DNA from: a virus
Strand: one strand, 5' to 3'
DNA length: 56,698 nucleotides
Virus record (IMG/VR): IMGVR_UViG_3300042698_000010
Coordinates: 1-56,698 of that record
Each line of letters begins with the position of its first letter. The first letter of the stretch is position 1. Under the pieces are notes generated by a model, which made no database searches, was not told the origin of the DNA, and worked only from the letters and a program-made list of their open reading frames with translations. The translations under genes and the position numbers were made by a program. Below are positions 22,832 to 32,191 of this stretch, one piece after another.

Positions 22832-23500
22832 CTAGGCGTACATCAGAGTTGCGGTGACCGAGCCGCCACCGACAACAACCTCGGACACTGTCCCGCGGAA
22901 GTACCGGAAGGCGCCCCCGTCAAGCGTCAGATACTGGTTCACGCCCGTGGCCAGGTTGCCGGTGGACGCCAGCCGCACCCAGTTGGCCCCGTCCTGGCTG
23001 GCCTGAAGGTCGACCACGCCGGACGTTACGGTGCCGTTCACCAGGGCAAAGAGGGTGACGTTCTTCTTCGCGTTGGCGAAGTCCACGGTGGTGCCGTTGC
23101 TGACCGCGGTGGCGGTCGTTAACGTCGTGCTGGCTGTGGTGGACCCGGCCGGGGCCGTGGTCACGGTACCCGCGACGCTGGACACCGCGACGGTTCCGCC
23201 GACGGTCACCGTGCCCGCGACGCTGGACACCGCGACGGTGCCGGACACGCCGATCGGCTGGCCGGTGATGCTGACCGGGACCGTGCCGACGATGGTGGCG
23301 TTGGTAGAGATCGGCTGGCCGGTGATCCCGACGCTGCCCGAGACCGGGACCGTGCCCAGTACGTTGACGTCCACCGGCTCGGCGATGGCAACCGTGTTGA
23401 GCACGTTGACGTCAATGGGCTGGTCCGTGATCTCTACCTGCTGGACCACACCGGGCGCGCCGCCGCAGCACGGCTGCGGGTCGAAGCTCGGCGTGCTCAC
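22832..23500 (-). CDS. Repeat-containing virion fibre-like protein
   Basis: The 222-residue product carries tandem short repeats: PIDVNVLNTV/PVDVNVLGTVPVSG, ITGQPI three times, and GTVAVSSVAGTVT twice, followed by a globular beta domain with WVRLASTGNLATGVNQYLTL. This fits a head fibre or decoration protein with a repetitive stalk. The repeats are visible in the DNA as well. GTG 23500 overlaps the stop of the upstream gene (GTGA). Confidence 0.7.
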   Translation of the reverse strand: MSTPSFDPQPCCGGAPGVVQQVEITDQPIDVNVLNTVAIAEPVDVNVLGTVPVSGSVGITGQPISTNATIVGTVPVSITGQPIGVSGTVAVSSVAGTVTVGGTVAVSSVAGTVTTAPAGSTTASTTLTTATAVSNGTTVDFANAKKNVTLFALVNGTVTSGVVDLQASQDGANWVRLASTGNLATGVNQYLTLDGGAFRYFRGTVSEVVVGGGSVTATLMYA

Positions 23501-23871
23501 TTCCCAGCCAGCTTCGCGGACGATTCCGCACGCTTGCGGGGACGGCGGGTCGGCAGCGTGGACTTGACCGTGGTGGCGGGCTGCTCACCGGCCAGGTCCC
23601 GCAGGACAGCCAGCGGGTCGGCCTCTTCCCGGCCCGTGGCGGGGGTCTCAGGGGCCTTCGGCTCGGGCTGCGGTACGTCGGGGCCGCCGTAGGCGTAGCC
23701 GTCCACGTAGGCCCCTTCCAGCAGCTCGGGCGGGACGCTCGGGTACAGGTCCAGCGGCACGTCCCAGGACGTTGCGCTGGACGTCTGAAGGGGCGGGTCC
23801 TGCGACAGCCCCCACAGCGCGAAGGCCGGACGCTTCGGGCCGTCCGGTTCAATGGAAATCGGGTCGTTCAC
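23497..23871 (-). CDS. Hypothetical head-region protein, 124 aa
   Basis: GTG 23871 gives a product with an N-terminal ISIEPDGPKRPAFALWGLSQD, a Tyr/Pro-rich middle (LDLYPSVPPELLEGAYVDGY), an acidic Pro-rich linker and a basic tail (RRPRKRAESSAK). It is probably flexible and may bind DNA or capsid. No family is recognised. Confidence 0.65.
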   Translation of the reverse strand: MNDPISIEPDGPKRPAFALWGLSQDPPLQTSSATSWDVPLDLYPSVPPELLEGAYVDGYAYGGPDVPQPEPKAPETPATGREEADPLAVLRDLAGEQPATTVKSTLPTRRPRKRAESSAKLAGK

Positions 23872-23888
23872 TGCGCTTCCCCCTCGGA

Positions 23889-24758
23889 TCAGCAGCAGGC
23901 GGACAGGTCGACGCGGACCGCGGCTGCCTTGCAGCACGCGACCTCGGTAACGAAGGTGGTCTCGGCCAGCGACCGGCGGTCGTTGACGGTGGTGTTCACG
24001 CCCTGCCACTCGCGGTTCATGACCAGGCTGCGGTCATCGCGGCGGATGCGCAGCGGCGGCGTGATGTACAGCCAGGCCTCGCCCGTCGGGGCTGCGACCG
24101 GCGGGCCGGGCAGCGCGACGGGGCCGACGTTGGCGGCGTAGCCCGCACCGATGATGACGGCGTTCCCGGCCCAGGTCCGGTAGCACTCTTCGTCACCGGT
24201 GCCGGTGATCTGGTGGTGCATGCCGAGCAGCGACGCGGTCCCGATCGGCGCGTGAAGGATGCCCTGGCCGCCGTAGTTGGTGCCGAGCCACGATTCCAGG
24301 ATGCCGATGCCGTTGACGATGTGGACGGCACCGGCGCCGGGGGTGAGGTCGACCGTGTGCGTGGCGTTGGCAAGCCAGCGGGTCATGAACCAGTTCTCAA
24401 GGGCCGCCTGCTCGCCCCTGGCCAGCTGGTCCATGGCTGCCTGTCCGGCTTCCTGGAAGCTCATGCCGATGGTGCTGCACTCGAAACCGGCATACGCCGT
24501 GAACGGCTCGAAGGTGCACGCGTCCGGCCGGTCGAAGATCTTCGACGCCGGGTTGGTCCAGGGGAACTCACCTGCCGTGGCGGTCGGGCAGTTCTGCCAC
24601 GGGTGGGCGGCCTCACAGCTGGCGGGCAGCAGATCAGTGCCGTTCAGCTGGTGCCCGTCGGTGGCGACCACCACCGGCACGCAGCCGCCGAGCAGGCCGT
24701 GAGGCGAAGGCTCGCCAGTGATCGGCGGGACGAGTGCCCGCATTCCGGCGTCAGGCAT
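23889..24758 (-). CDS. Virion structural protein, 289 aa
   Basis: It lies directly after the capsid gene and has its own upstream element (TACCAT at 24788-24793, minus strand). The product has YRTWAGNAVIIGAGYAANVG and WLYITPPLRIRRDD, features seen in actinophage head proteins, and ends in CC. It is probably a second major head component. The exact role is not known. Confidence 0.65.
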   Translation of the reverse strand: MPDAGMRALVPPITGEPSPHGLLGGCVPVVVATDGHQLNGTDLLPASCEAAHPWQNCPTATAGEFPWTNPASKIFDRPDACTFEPFTAYAGFECSTIGMSFQEAGQAAMDQLARGEQAALENWFMTRWLANATHTVDLTPGAGAVHIVNGIGILESWLGTNYGGQGILHAPIGTASLLGMHHQITGTGDEECYRTWAGNAVIIGAGYAANVGPVALPGPPVAAPTGEAWLYITPPLRIRRDDRSLVMNREWQGVNTTVNDRRSLAETTFVTEVACCKAAAVRVDLSACC

Positions 24759-24809
24759 GGTGGCCCCTTCTGATTGACGTCGCTCTTATGGTATCCGCCG
24801 CAAATGCAG

Positions 24810-24843
24810 ACGGGCCCCGGCCGCCGTAGCAGCCGGGGCCCGT
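24810..24843 (-). terminator. Terminator after capsid gene
   Basis: ACGGGCCCCGGC pairs with GCCGGGGCCCGT around a 10-base loop, 17 bases past the capsid stop on the minus strand. Confidence 0.8.
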
Positions 24844-24859
24844 CCTCACCCGATCAGGA

Positions 24860-26503
24860 TCACGGGCAGGTGTCGACGGCGTTGCGCGCGCCGACCTCGC
24901 CCGAGGCGCAGACGGTCACGGTGACGCGACGGGCCAGGCCCATGCGGTCGATCAGGACGACGGCCTCTTCCGAGAAGATCTTCTCGTCGTTGGTCGTGAC
25001 GGTCACCGAGTCGATGATGACACCCAGGTTGACCTCGGGACCACGGCCGATCTGGAAGTTGCCCGCCGGGTAGATCAGGAACTCGACATCCGCGGGCCAC
25101 ACGGTCGCCGGGGTGGCGTTGCCGATGTTGGTCGGGACGTCCGGGGCCAGGCCGCGGGCGAACTGGATCGACACGCCGAGCTGCGCGAACGCGGCGCGAA
25201 GGTCCGCCTCGGACACATCCAGGGTGTCCTTGCCCTGCTGGCGGGCCAGGTCTGCCAGCATCATGTTCCGCATCCAGAACGGGAACACGACTTCGAGCTC
25301 GGTCCCGTCGCAGAGGTTGAACCGCTCGATCATGTCCGCGGCCTGAAGGGCCACGGCGTAGTAGAGCTGGCTGAAGGCGGCGAAGCTGGTCGCGGCCGGG
25401 ATGGTGACAGCCGTGGTCGCGGCGGACAGCCGGGCCTGGTTGTACATCTCGGTCTTGACCCGGATCTCATGCGCCACCATGGCGTTGCGGACGTACCAGT
25501 CCACCATCTCGGGGAAGAAGCGCTGGGTCAGGATGCCCACCGAGAGGCAGACACCGATCGCCTCGGCACGGACGTCGATCGGGGCCGGGCAGGGGATGAC
25601 GAAGCACGGCTTGTCCGGGCCCGCGGGCTGCGTGGCGGCCGCGATGTCCTGCGCCTCGGTCCAGGTCCACGTCAGCGACGCGACGTCCAGGGTCGGGGTG
25701 CGGAAGAACCGCAGGCCACCGCGGTTCAGCTGGACCTCGGGCGCGTCCCACAGCATGTCCGGGCACGCGATGTCCGCGATGTCGTAGATCGTCTCGGACG
25801 GGGCGCACCAGCCACCGGACGCCACCAGGTCGCCCGCGGGCAGACGCGACTGCTTGGCGGCCAGCATGACCGCCTTGCTGCCCTCGGGGGCCGAGGACGA
25901 GTCCTTGACGACCAGCGAGTCCGGGAACGGCAGGCGGTAGGACGCCACCATGCCCGTGCCGCCGCCGGACGTCTTCAGACCCTGGGCGCGCTTCATGGCG
26001 CCGTCTACGATCTGGTCCAGCTCGATGTCCTCGCCCGGACGGTAGCCGGGGACGTCGACCGAGGCGGTGATCTCGATGCCGGTCGGGCTCTCGGCGGGCA
26101 GGTAGCGGGACAGCCCCGACGGCGTGCCGCTCTGCTTGGCGCGGACGGCGGCCAGGTTGAGCGAGCGGCGCGCGGCAGCGGTCACCACGGCGGTCGGCTC
26201 GATCACCTCGGGCTCGGTCACCTCGGGCTCGGTCACCTCGGCCTCAGGCTCGCCGAACACCTCGGCGGTGAGCGCGTCGATCTCGGCGGCGGCGGCCTCG
26301 GCCGCGGCGGTGCGCTCGGCCTGCTCGGCCTTCAGTGCGGCGATGGACGCCTTCAGCGAACGCAGGTTCGGAAGGGTGCTGGTGGTCGCCACGGTGGTGG
26401 AAGAGACGGCCTTGAAGGACCGCACGGCGGCCGCGAGGTTCGCGTCCAGGTCCTCGTCCGAGAGACGCGTGATGTCCTCGGGCAGTTCGTAGATCTCGGC
26501 CAT
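24860..26503 (-). CDS. Major capsid protein (HK97-like)
   Basis: The 547-residue product begins with a long charged coiled-coil region (LKASIAALKAEQAERTAAAE) with EVTEPEV repeats, acting like a scaffold or delta domain. The HK97-type coat follows from about residue 150, ending with FLIYPAGNFQIGRGPEVNLG and VTVTTNDEKIFSEEAVVLID. The order portal, MuF-protease, capsid supports the call. It is preceded by a hairpin with a late-type -10 and followed by a strong terminator. The coiled-coil part is probably removed by the protease in the upstream fusion. Confidence 0.92.
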   Translation of the reverse strand: MAEIYELPEDITRLSDEDLDANLAAAVRSFKAVSSTTVATTSTLPNLRSLKASIAALKAEQAERTAAAEAAAAEIDALTAEVFGEPEAEVTEPEVTEPEVIEPTAVVTAAARRSLNLAAVRAKQSGTPSGLSRYLPAESPTGIEITASVDVPGYRPGEDIELDQIVDGAMKRAQGLKTSGGGTGMVASYRLPFPDSLVVKDSSSAPEGSKAVMLAAKQSRLPAGDLVASGGWCAPSETIYDIADIACPDMLWDAPEVQLNRGGLRFFRTPTLDVASLTWTWTEAQDIAAATQPAGPDKPCFVIPCPAPIDVRAEAIGVCLSVGILTQRFFPEMVDWYVRNAMVAHEIRVKTEMYNQARLSAATTAVTIPAATSFAAFSQLYYAVALQAADMIERFNLCDGTELEVVFPFWMRNMMLADLARQQGKDTLDVSEADLRAAFAQLGVSIQFARGLAPDVPTNIGNATPATVWPADVEFLIYPAGNFQIGRGPEVNLGVIIDSVTVTTNDEKIFSEEAVVLIDRMGLARRVTVTVCASGEVGARNAVDTCP

Positions 26504-26532
26504 GGGTCGGCCTGTCCTTTCATCGGGGGCTG

Positions 26533-26593
26533 ACCCGGCCTACCGCCAGCGGCGCACACCGGCCATGATAGCCGGTTGCTGCGCCGCTGGCGG
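26533..26593 (-). promoter_or_regulatory. Late hairpin with -10-like TATCAT before capsid
   Basis: CCGCCAGCGGCGCA and TGCGCCGCTGGCGG form a 14-bp stem whose loop contains GGCTATCATGGCC on the minus strand (TATCAT at 26565-26570). The stem and flank repeat those before the major tail gene. Confidence 0.5.
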
Positions 26594-26614
26594 ACGCCGA
26601 GTCGATCGGGTGGT

Positions 26615-26794
26615 CTAGGCGCTCTGGCCCGGTGGCAGGATCGTTGCGTCGGCGAAGCGGGCCGCAACGGCCTGAGCGGCCGGTTCGCTGGTCGACTCGT
26701 AGACCTTGCGGCTGCCGACCATCACGCGGTAGGTACCGGATACGGTGGTGCTACCTGCCGAAGCGGTCCGGTTCTTGCTGCACGCGCACGCCAC
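26615..26794 (-). CDS. Small conserved-looking head-region protein, 59 aa
   Basis: This ORF is below the usual length cut-off. It starts with GTG 26794, 4 bases past the stop of the fusion protein gene. The product reads VACACSKNRTASAGSTTVSG, then YRVMVGSRKVYESTSEPAAQ and a short helical end. Two beta strands with a Cys-x-Cys start look like a real small domain. No function is assigned. Confidence 0.6.
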   Translation of the reverse strand: MACACSKNRTASAGSTTVSGTYRVMVGSRKVYESTSEPAAQAVAARFADATILPPGQSA

Positions 26795-26798
26795 TTCG

Positions 26799-29700
26799 TC
26801 ACTTCCCGTCGTCGGTGGTGTCCGTGACCATGGTACGGGCTTCGGCGAGCAGCTCGGCCAGCTCAGCTGCCTCGGCAGCCTTGCGGTCCTCGGCCCGCGA
26901 CATGGCCGCCACCAGGCTGTCGGCCAGCTTGTCGTAGTCGATGACGGGCTCGACCGCGATGCGGGCCTCTTCCTGCTGCCGGGCCTCTTCGGCCTTGACG
27001 GCCGCGCTGGTCTCGACCATGAGAGCGGCCGCCGTCAGCGCCAGCTGGCTGCGCTCGACCACGGCCGAGGCGAGCAGCGGGGACGAGTGACCGGGCACCG
27101 GCACAGACAGCACCGCGCGAAGTTCCCACCGGCCGCTCTGGCCCTGCTTCAGGTGGTAGCTCGGCTGGCACGTGGCGAACACGTTGCGGTCCCACTCGCT
27201 CATCCACGGGGCGGCCGCACCGCTGAACCACATGCCGCGCTCGGACATGCCCACGGTGATGATGCCCGCCACGGTCCGGGTGTCGTCGAACTGGCACGCC
27301 GCGGTTTCGCACTCGGCGCCGTCGCGGTGGTGGCCCGCGTTCATGGTGAAGGCACCGGCCTTGACCACCGAGCCGTCGTCCAGCGCGAACCGCTGGCGCA
27401 GGAAGTGGGTCGTGTCGATCTTGCCCAGCTCGTTGATCACGATCCGCTTCGCGTACCCGGCGTGAGGCTGGTTGGCCTGCGCCACCCAGCCGAAGATCCG
27501 GCCGTTGGCGTAGTTGACGCCGGGGCCACCGGGCGGCAGCTCTTCGGCGGTGGGCTCACGGAACCACGCCGCGGGCATAGGCGGAAGGTCGGCCATCGCC
27601 GCCCACGCGCTCGACTGCATCTCGTCCATGTTCTCGCTTCCGGTGACTTCGTCCACGTGCGCCCGCACGGCGGCCAGCCGGTCCTTGACGGCAGCAATCT
27701 CGTCCTGGGGGATGTCCGGCGTCTGGCCGTGGCTGCCGTTCAGCGCGCCCTCGGCCGCGAACACCCCGCGGGGGATGATCGTCAGCGTGCCGTCCACCAC
27801 GTCCGCGTAGCCCAGCTTGTAGGCAGCCTTCGTCGCCGGGTCCGCGCTGTCGTCCCGGTAGGCGTAGGCCCGGCCGATCTTCTCGGTGTCGCCGTCGGCC
27901 CACTCGAAGACGCGGGCGGTGGCCGCGTCCCCGTCCCACTGGACCTCGCGGCCCGCCACGGGAAGGTCCACGGCGCCGGTGACGGACGCCACCAATTCGC
28001 CGCTCGCGGCCAGCCGGTCGTCGTCCATCACGTGGTCCGCCTTCGCGGACGTGGTCGCGTCGGTGTACAGCCCGCGCGTCAGCTTCACAACCTCACCCCT
28101 CGAAGCGGCCAGCGCGAGCAGGCGCTGTGCCGCACTGATCGGAATCTTCAGGTACTGAGCCACGCGGCCAGGGCCCACCGGCGACTTCGAGCGGCGCACG
28201 TGGCGCAGCACCCGCGCGTAGTCGGTGTCGCTCTGGACGCCGGTGCTCTTGCGCTCGGCCCACGTGGCGGCGGTGCGCTCGGCCGATCCGGGCTGCGCGG
28301 CTTCCAGCGTGATCGACGCGCTCAGCTCGGCCAGCTCGGGCTCGGCAGCGGCGTAGAGAGCCGGGTCGTCCAGGGTGATGCGGGCACCGGCGAAGGCGGG
28401 GATGTTGACCAGCGTGGCGCCCCGGATGCGGCCGCGGGTGATCCGCATGAGGTAGTCACCGCACTTCTGTCCGTCGACCACCACGCCGTCCGTTGCGTCC
28501 GGGTCACCCGCGGCCGCCTCAATCTCGAAGGCCTCGCGCGGTACGGTCCCGTCCGGGCCGACGGTGAACAGCACGCGGGCCGACTCGGTCACGGTCGCGG
28601 TTCCGGACGCCTTCATGGTCGGCGCCAGCTCACCCCGCAGGAAGTACCCGCCGTCCGGGGTGGGCAGCATGGACGCGCGCAGCAGACGGGCACGGTAGAC
28701 GGCCTCGCCACCGGCGGTGGCGTCGACCATCTCAACATCCACGTCGTCCAGGTCGACGCTGACGCCGAGCGGCGCGCCCTGCGAGAGCAGCATGGCGGCG
28801 TCAAAGCCCTCTTCGCGCGACAGGTACAGGCAGCCGTCGGCGGCGATCCGGTCGCCGTCGCGGGCCAGGTTCATGATCGCACCGGCCAGCGCTGCATCGT
28901 CGTGGCTGTCGAAGTTGTCGTTCGCCATAAGCGGCCACGGGCCGGGGCCATCCCAGTAGAGAGCGCCGGGGGTGAACACCCGCCCGTCGCCCGTCTGCTG
29001 GTTCTCGTAGGCCAGCGCGTCGGTGCCCGGCGTCGACCACATGGCGAGCGCGGGCCCTTCCGGCGCGACGTAGTCGGCAGCTTCTTCGATGTCCATGGGT
29101 TCCACCTCAGGGTTGACGGTCAGCGGGAAGTCCGTGTACTGCCCGCCGAAGCCGACGCGAAGGCGGTCGAAGACGACCGGGCCGCAGGCCGACGCGAAGT
29201 CGCCCACATCGCCCACGTCGCCGTACCCGATCGCCATGTGCGGCGCCCACGGGGTGTGCTGGTCGGGCATCTGCGGCATGTCCGGTGACTCGCCACCGCG
29301 GTCTTCCAGCGAATACTGGACTTCCAGGTGGACGTCCCGCAGCCGCTGGCCGGTGTCGGCGATGTGGTCCACGTCGTCCCCGATGTTCCACACCCAGCAC
29401 GGGTTATCGCTGTCCGGGTTCCACAGCGCGACGCCGAAGGCCTTCGCGTTGACCGGCTGAAGCCACTCGGCCGCCGTACCCATGGCGCGGATCACCTCGG
29501 CCCGCGCGGCTTCGTCCCACTCGGCCGCCTCGCCCAGGTAGAACAGCGTCACGTGCAGCTGGTCCTCGGCTTCGCTGGCGTAGGCCGCGAGACGCGCAGC
29601 GTCCTCGGCACTCGGCATGAGCGCGACCATGGCGCCGGTGTGCTCGGCCGAAGCGGCCATGCTGGCGGTCCTTCCGTCGGGGCGCGGCGGCGCGGTTGCC

Positions 29701-30428
29701 ACCATCACGCACCGGCAGTTTACCGTCAGATCCGCGGGGGCCGTCGGGTCGCCGGGGTACTGCATCTCGAAGCCACCAACGTCGAACGGGTCGGCGAGAA
29801 GACGGATCTGTCCGTTCACCTCGCGGTGCGCCTCGCGGACCTTCGCGTCGTTGCGCGTCAGCCACTGCTTGACCAGCGGCCGGTCCGGCCCCTGGATCAC
29901 CTCGGCCGAGGCGAGCGCCCCGGCGTTGAAGGCGCGGACGGCTTCCGTCTGCGCAATGCGATCCGCACGGACCGGGCCGAGCTGGCTGCTGGTGTCGCTG
30001 AACGCAGCCAGCAGACGGGCCTTCAGCTGGTCCAGCGACTCACCCGCGTTGACGCCGTCGGCCAGCGTCTGCTGGGCTGCCTGCGCCAGGTTGTCGCCGA
30101 CCGTGCGCAGCAGCGGGCTGACGGCGTCGCCGTAGGCTGCCAGAGCGTCGGCCAGCTCGGCCGAGGACGGCTCGGGCGCCTGGACGTCCTCGGCCGTCAG
30201 CCGCGCGCTGCGCCGGAAGATGCTGCGCAGCGACGTCATGATCCGCGGGATCCGGCGGTTCCACAGCTCACGGATGTCGGACACGCTGTAGACGGCTGCG
30301 ACCAGCTCGGTGGCCGAGTCCACGTTGTCGGCGAACTCGGCCGACACCTGGTCAAGCTGGTCCTGGACGATCGGGACAAGCTCTGCCTCGAAGCCTTCGA
30401 GCAGCGCGTCCAGCTCGGCTTCGGTCAT
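26799..30428 (-). CDS. MuF-like head protein / 2H phosphoesterase / maturation protease fusion
   Basis: The 1209-residue product is a head polyprotein. Residues 1-240 are MuF-like and end in the GQIRLLADPFDVGG and NCRC pattern. About 265-415 is a 2H (LigT-like) phosphoesterase domain with both histidine motifs, HVTLFYLG (His292) and HMAIGYG (His397). About 455-700 resembles actinophage capsid maturation protease regions (ANDNFDSHDDAALAGAIM, GAPLGVSVDLDD). About 733-790 is a winged-helix-like segment (GRVAQYLKIPISAAQRLLAL). The rest is a structural region with a charged coiled-coil end. ATG 30428 overlaps the portal stop. The fused protease probably matures the capsid. Confidence 0.85.
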   Translation of the reverse strand: MTEAELDALLEGFEAELVPIVQDQLDQVSAEFADNVDSATELVAAVYSVSDIRELWNRRIPRIMTSLRSIFRRSARLTAEDVQAPEPSSAELADALAAYGDAVSPLLRTVGDNLAQAAQQTLADGVNAGESLDQLKARLLAAFSDTSSQLGPVRADRIAQTEAVRAFNAGALASAEVIQGPDRPLVKQWLTRNDAKVREAHREVNGQIRLLADPFDVGGFEMQYPGDPTAPADLTVNCRCVMVATAPPRPDGRTASMAASAEHTGAMVALMPSAEDAARLAAYASEAEDQLHVTLFYLGEAAEWDEAARAEVIRAMGTAAEWLQPVNAKAFGVALWNPDSDNPCWVWNIGDDVDHIADTGQRLRDVHLEVQYSLEDRGGESPDMPQMPDQHTPWAPHMAIGYGDVGDVGDFASACGPVVFDRLRVGFGGQYTDFPLTVNPEVEPMDIEEAADYVAPEGPALAMWSTPGTDALAYENQQTGDGRVFTPGALYWDGPGPWPLMANDNFDSHDDAALAGAIMNLARDGDRIAADGCLYLSREEGFDAAMLLSQGAPLGVSVDLDDVDVEMVDATAGGEAVYRARLLRASMLPTPDGGYFLRGELAPTMKASGTATVTESARVLFTVGPDGTVPREAFEIEAAAGDPDATDGVVVDGQKCGDYLMRITRGRIRGATLVNIPAFAGARITLDDPALYAAAEPELAELSASITLEAAQPGSAERTAATWAERKSTGVQSDTDYARVLRHVRRSKSPVGPGRVAQYLKIPISAAQRLLALAASRGEVVKLTRGLYTDATTSAKADHVMDDDRLAASGELVASVTGAVDLPVAGREVQWDGDAATARVFEWADGDTEKIGRAYAYRDDSADPATKAAYKLGYADVVDGTLTIIPRGVFAAEGALNGSHGQTPDIPQDEIAAVKDRLAAVRAHVDEVTGSENMDEMQSSAWAAMADLPPMPAAWFREPTAEELPPGGPGVNYANGRIFGWVAQANQPHAGYAKRIVINELGKIDTTHFLRQRFALDDGSVVKAGAFTMNAGHHRDGAECETAACQFDDTRTVAGIITVGMSERGMWFSGAAAPWMSEWDRNVFATCQPSYHLKQGQSGRWELRAVLSVPVPGHSSPLLASAVVERSQLALTAAALMVETSAAVKAEEARQQEEARIAVEPVIDYDKLADSLVAAMSRAEDRKAAEAAELAELLAEARTMVTDTTDDGK

Positions 30429-32191
30429 GCCGCCACCGCCTTGACGCGCAGCTGCGCGAGCAGCCGGGGGACGTTGTCGAACTCGTGCGGCTGGCCGGTC
30501 ACCAGCAGCGCGGTGACGTAGTCGTGCAGTGCCGAGGTCAGCTCGATCGAGTCGACGCCGTAGCGAGCTGCGATGACGGGCACGCGCACCCACGCGTCGT
30601 TCAGCAGGCCGAAGGCGTTCACGTCGTCCTCGCTGCGCAGCGGGTGGGACGTGTGAAGGCTGCCGCGGGCGGCCAGCTCACGGGCCGTACCGCGGTTCGG
30701 CCGGGGGACGACCGGGGTGAGCGTCAGCTTGCGGCCAGCGACCACCAGCGCGGACCACACCAGGCCGTCGACCGCTTCGGCGAGCGCTGCATCGGTGCCC
30801 GCGGTGAAGCTGTCGAGAACGGCCTCAGAGGCGGCCAGGGCGGTCTCGTTGGGCGTCCCGGTGTTCGGGGCTGACTGAGTGCTGTCCACGGGCAGGGTGC
30901 CCCCTTCGGGCTGGGTGGTGGCGGTTTGCTGCTCGTCCGGGGTGCTGCCGACGGCGCCCGGTGCGTCCGCCTCGGTGAAGCCGAGCTCACGCCGCGCGGC
31001 CTGGTCGCTGATCAGGCCCAGCTTGAATGCTTCCAGCGCGCTGGCCCCCTTGTTGCTGCTGGCCCGCAGCCCGGACGTGTCGTACCAGACCAGGAACTCG
31101 GCGGCGTTCGCCTCGCCCTCGGACGCCAGGATCGGCTGAAGCCACTGCGTGGTGAGCGACTGGCAGATGAGCGCGAGGCGGGGCTCTGCACCCAGCCGCA
31201 GCGCCTCGGCCGTGATGGCCCACGCGCCCCAGTGGTTCGCGTCGCCCATGCCCAGCAGGATTTCGGCCGGGATGTCGGCGCCAGCGGCGAAGCGGCGCAC
31301 GGCCTCATCGCGCAGCTGAAGGGCCATGGCGTCGAATTCGCTGGTGAACTGAAGCCACTTCACGCCGCTGATCAGGTCGCCGGGAACTTCCAGCACGATC
31401 GGCACGGTGGCGGCAGCGCTGTCCGGCTCACGGATGGCGGTGGACGCCACTTCGATGAACGTGTCCAGCAGCGAGTCTTCCGCACCGTCCTGGCCCGGCT
31501 GTGTCGGGAACCGGGTACCGGCGGGGATCAGCAGGATGCCCCGGCCGGTGATCCGGCTCTTGGCGATGGCGGCCACCGCGGCATTGAGCAGGCGCAGCTC
31601 TTCCAGCACCACCAGAGACCGGATGACGGGGCTGGTGGCCTGGCTGTGGCGGCGCGGGGACGGCTTCCAGATCCGCATGTAAACCGGGGCCGTGGGGTCC
31701 TGCTCGGCCTTCGGGTCGTACTCGGGGATCTCGATCTCTTCCCCGTCGATCACGGCCTTCAGCTTCCCGCGCTGAACGGTGACTTCCTCGGTGGACAGGA
31801 CCACCCAGCGGTCGTCCGCCATGTTGTCCGACTCGGGGGCGGGGATGACGATCAGCCACAGGTCGCCGGTGACGCACAGCTGCGTGCCCGCGTCGCCGAG
31901 CATGACGCCCTGGCCCTCGGGGCCGCCCGCGATGGACGCGACCAGCTCGGCGGCGCGGCTGCCCTCGGCAGCGGGCAGGATCTCACCGTCCGGCCCGCGG
32001 TACCCGGCGAACAGCGTCGCACCGGACATGGCGTTGGACACCCAGTCGCTGAAGGCGCCGACCTCGGGGATCGTCTCGAAGCAATCCCATGCCAGCGTGG
32101 CGCTGCCGTTGCTGGCGCTGTTGGCCGACCCCTTGCCCTTACCGCCCAGCAGCCGCGAGGCGGCCGCGGTGATCGTTGCGATAGCGCTCAT
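30425..32191 (-). CDS. Portal protein
   Basis: The 588-residue product has portal hallmarks: an N-terminal FSDWVSNAMSGATLFAGYRG region, YMRIWKPSPRRHSQATSPV, and a clip-and-stem region with LRLLNAAVAAIAKSRITGRGIL. A membrane-distal ILLGMGDANHWGAWAITAEA stretch follows. It precedes the MuF fusion by 4-base overlap. Portals form the dodecameric DNA gate of the head. ATG 32191 is clear. Confidence 0.9.
   Translation of the reverse strand: MSAIATITAAASRLLGGKGKGSANSASNGSATLAWDCFETIPEVGAFSDWVSNAMSGATLFAGYRGPDGEILPAAEGSRAAELVASIAGGPEGQGVMLGDAGTQLCVTGDLWLIVIPAPESDNMADDRWVVLSTEEVTVQRGKLKAVIDGEEIEIPEYDPKAEQDPTAPVYMRIWKPSPRRHSQATSPVIRSLVVLEELRLLNAAVAAIAKSRITGRGILLIPAGTRFPTQPGQDGAEDSLLDTFIEVASTAIREPDSAAATVPIVLEVPGDLISGVKWLQFTSEFDAMALQLRDEAVRRFAAGADIPAEILLGMGDANHWGAWAITAEALRLGAEPRLALICQSLTTQWLQPILASEGEANAAEFLVWYDTSGLRASSNKGASALEAFKLGLISDQAARRELGFTEADAPGAVGSTPDEQQTATTQPEGGTLPVDSTQSAPNTGTPNETALAASEAVLDSFTAGTDAALAEAVDGLVWSALVVAGRKLTLTPVVPRPNRGTARELAARGSLHTSHPLRSEDDVNAFGLLNDAWVRVPVIAARYGVDSIELTSALHDYVTALLVTGQPHEFDNVPRLLAQLRVKAVAA

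Noticed and set aside
23160-23240. Short direct repeats suggesting a CRISPR-like or satellite array
   Set aside because: They encode the in-frame GTVAVSSVAGTVT repeats of a fibre-like protein; there are only two units and no spacers.
26745-29288. An 847-aa plus-strand ORF under the head polyprotein
   Set aside because: Shadow of the MuF fusion gene; low-complexity Val/Arg/His-rich product without motifs or start signals.
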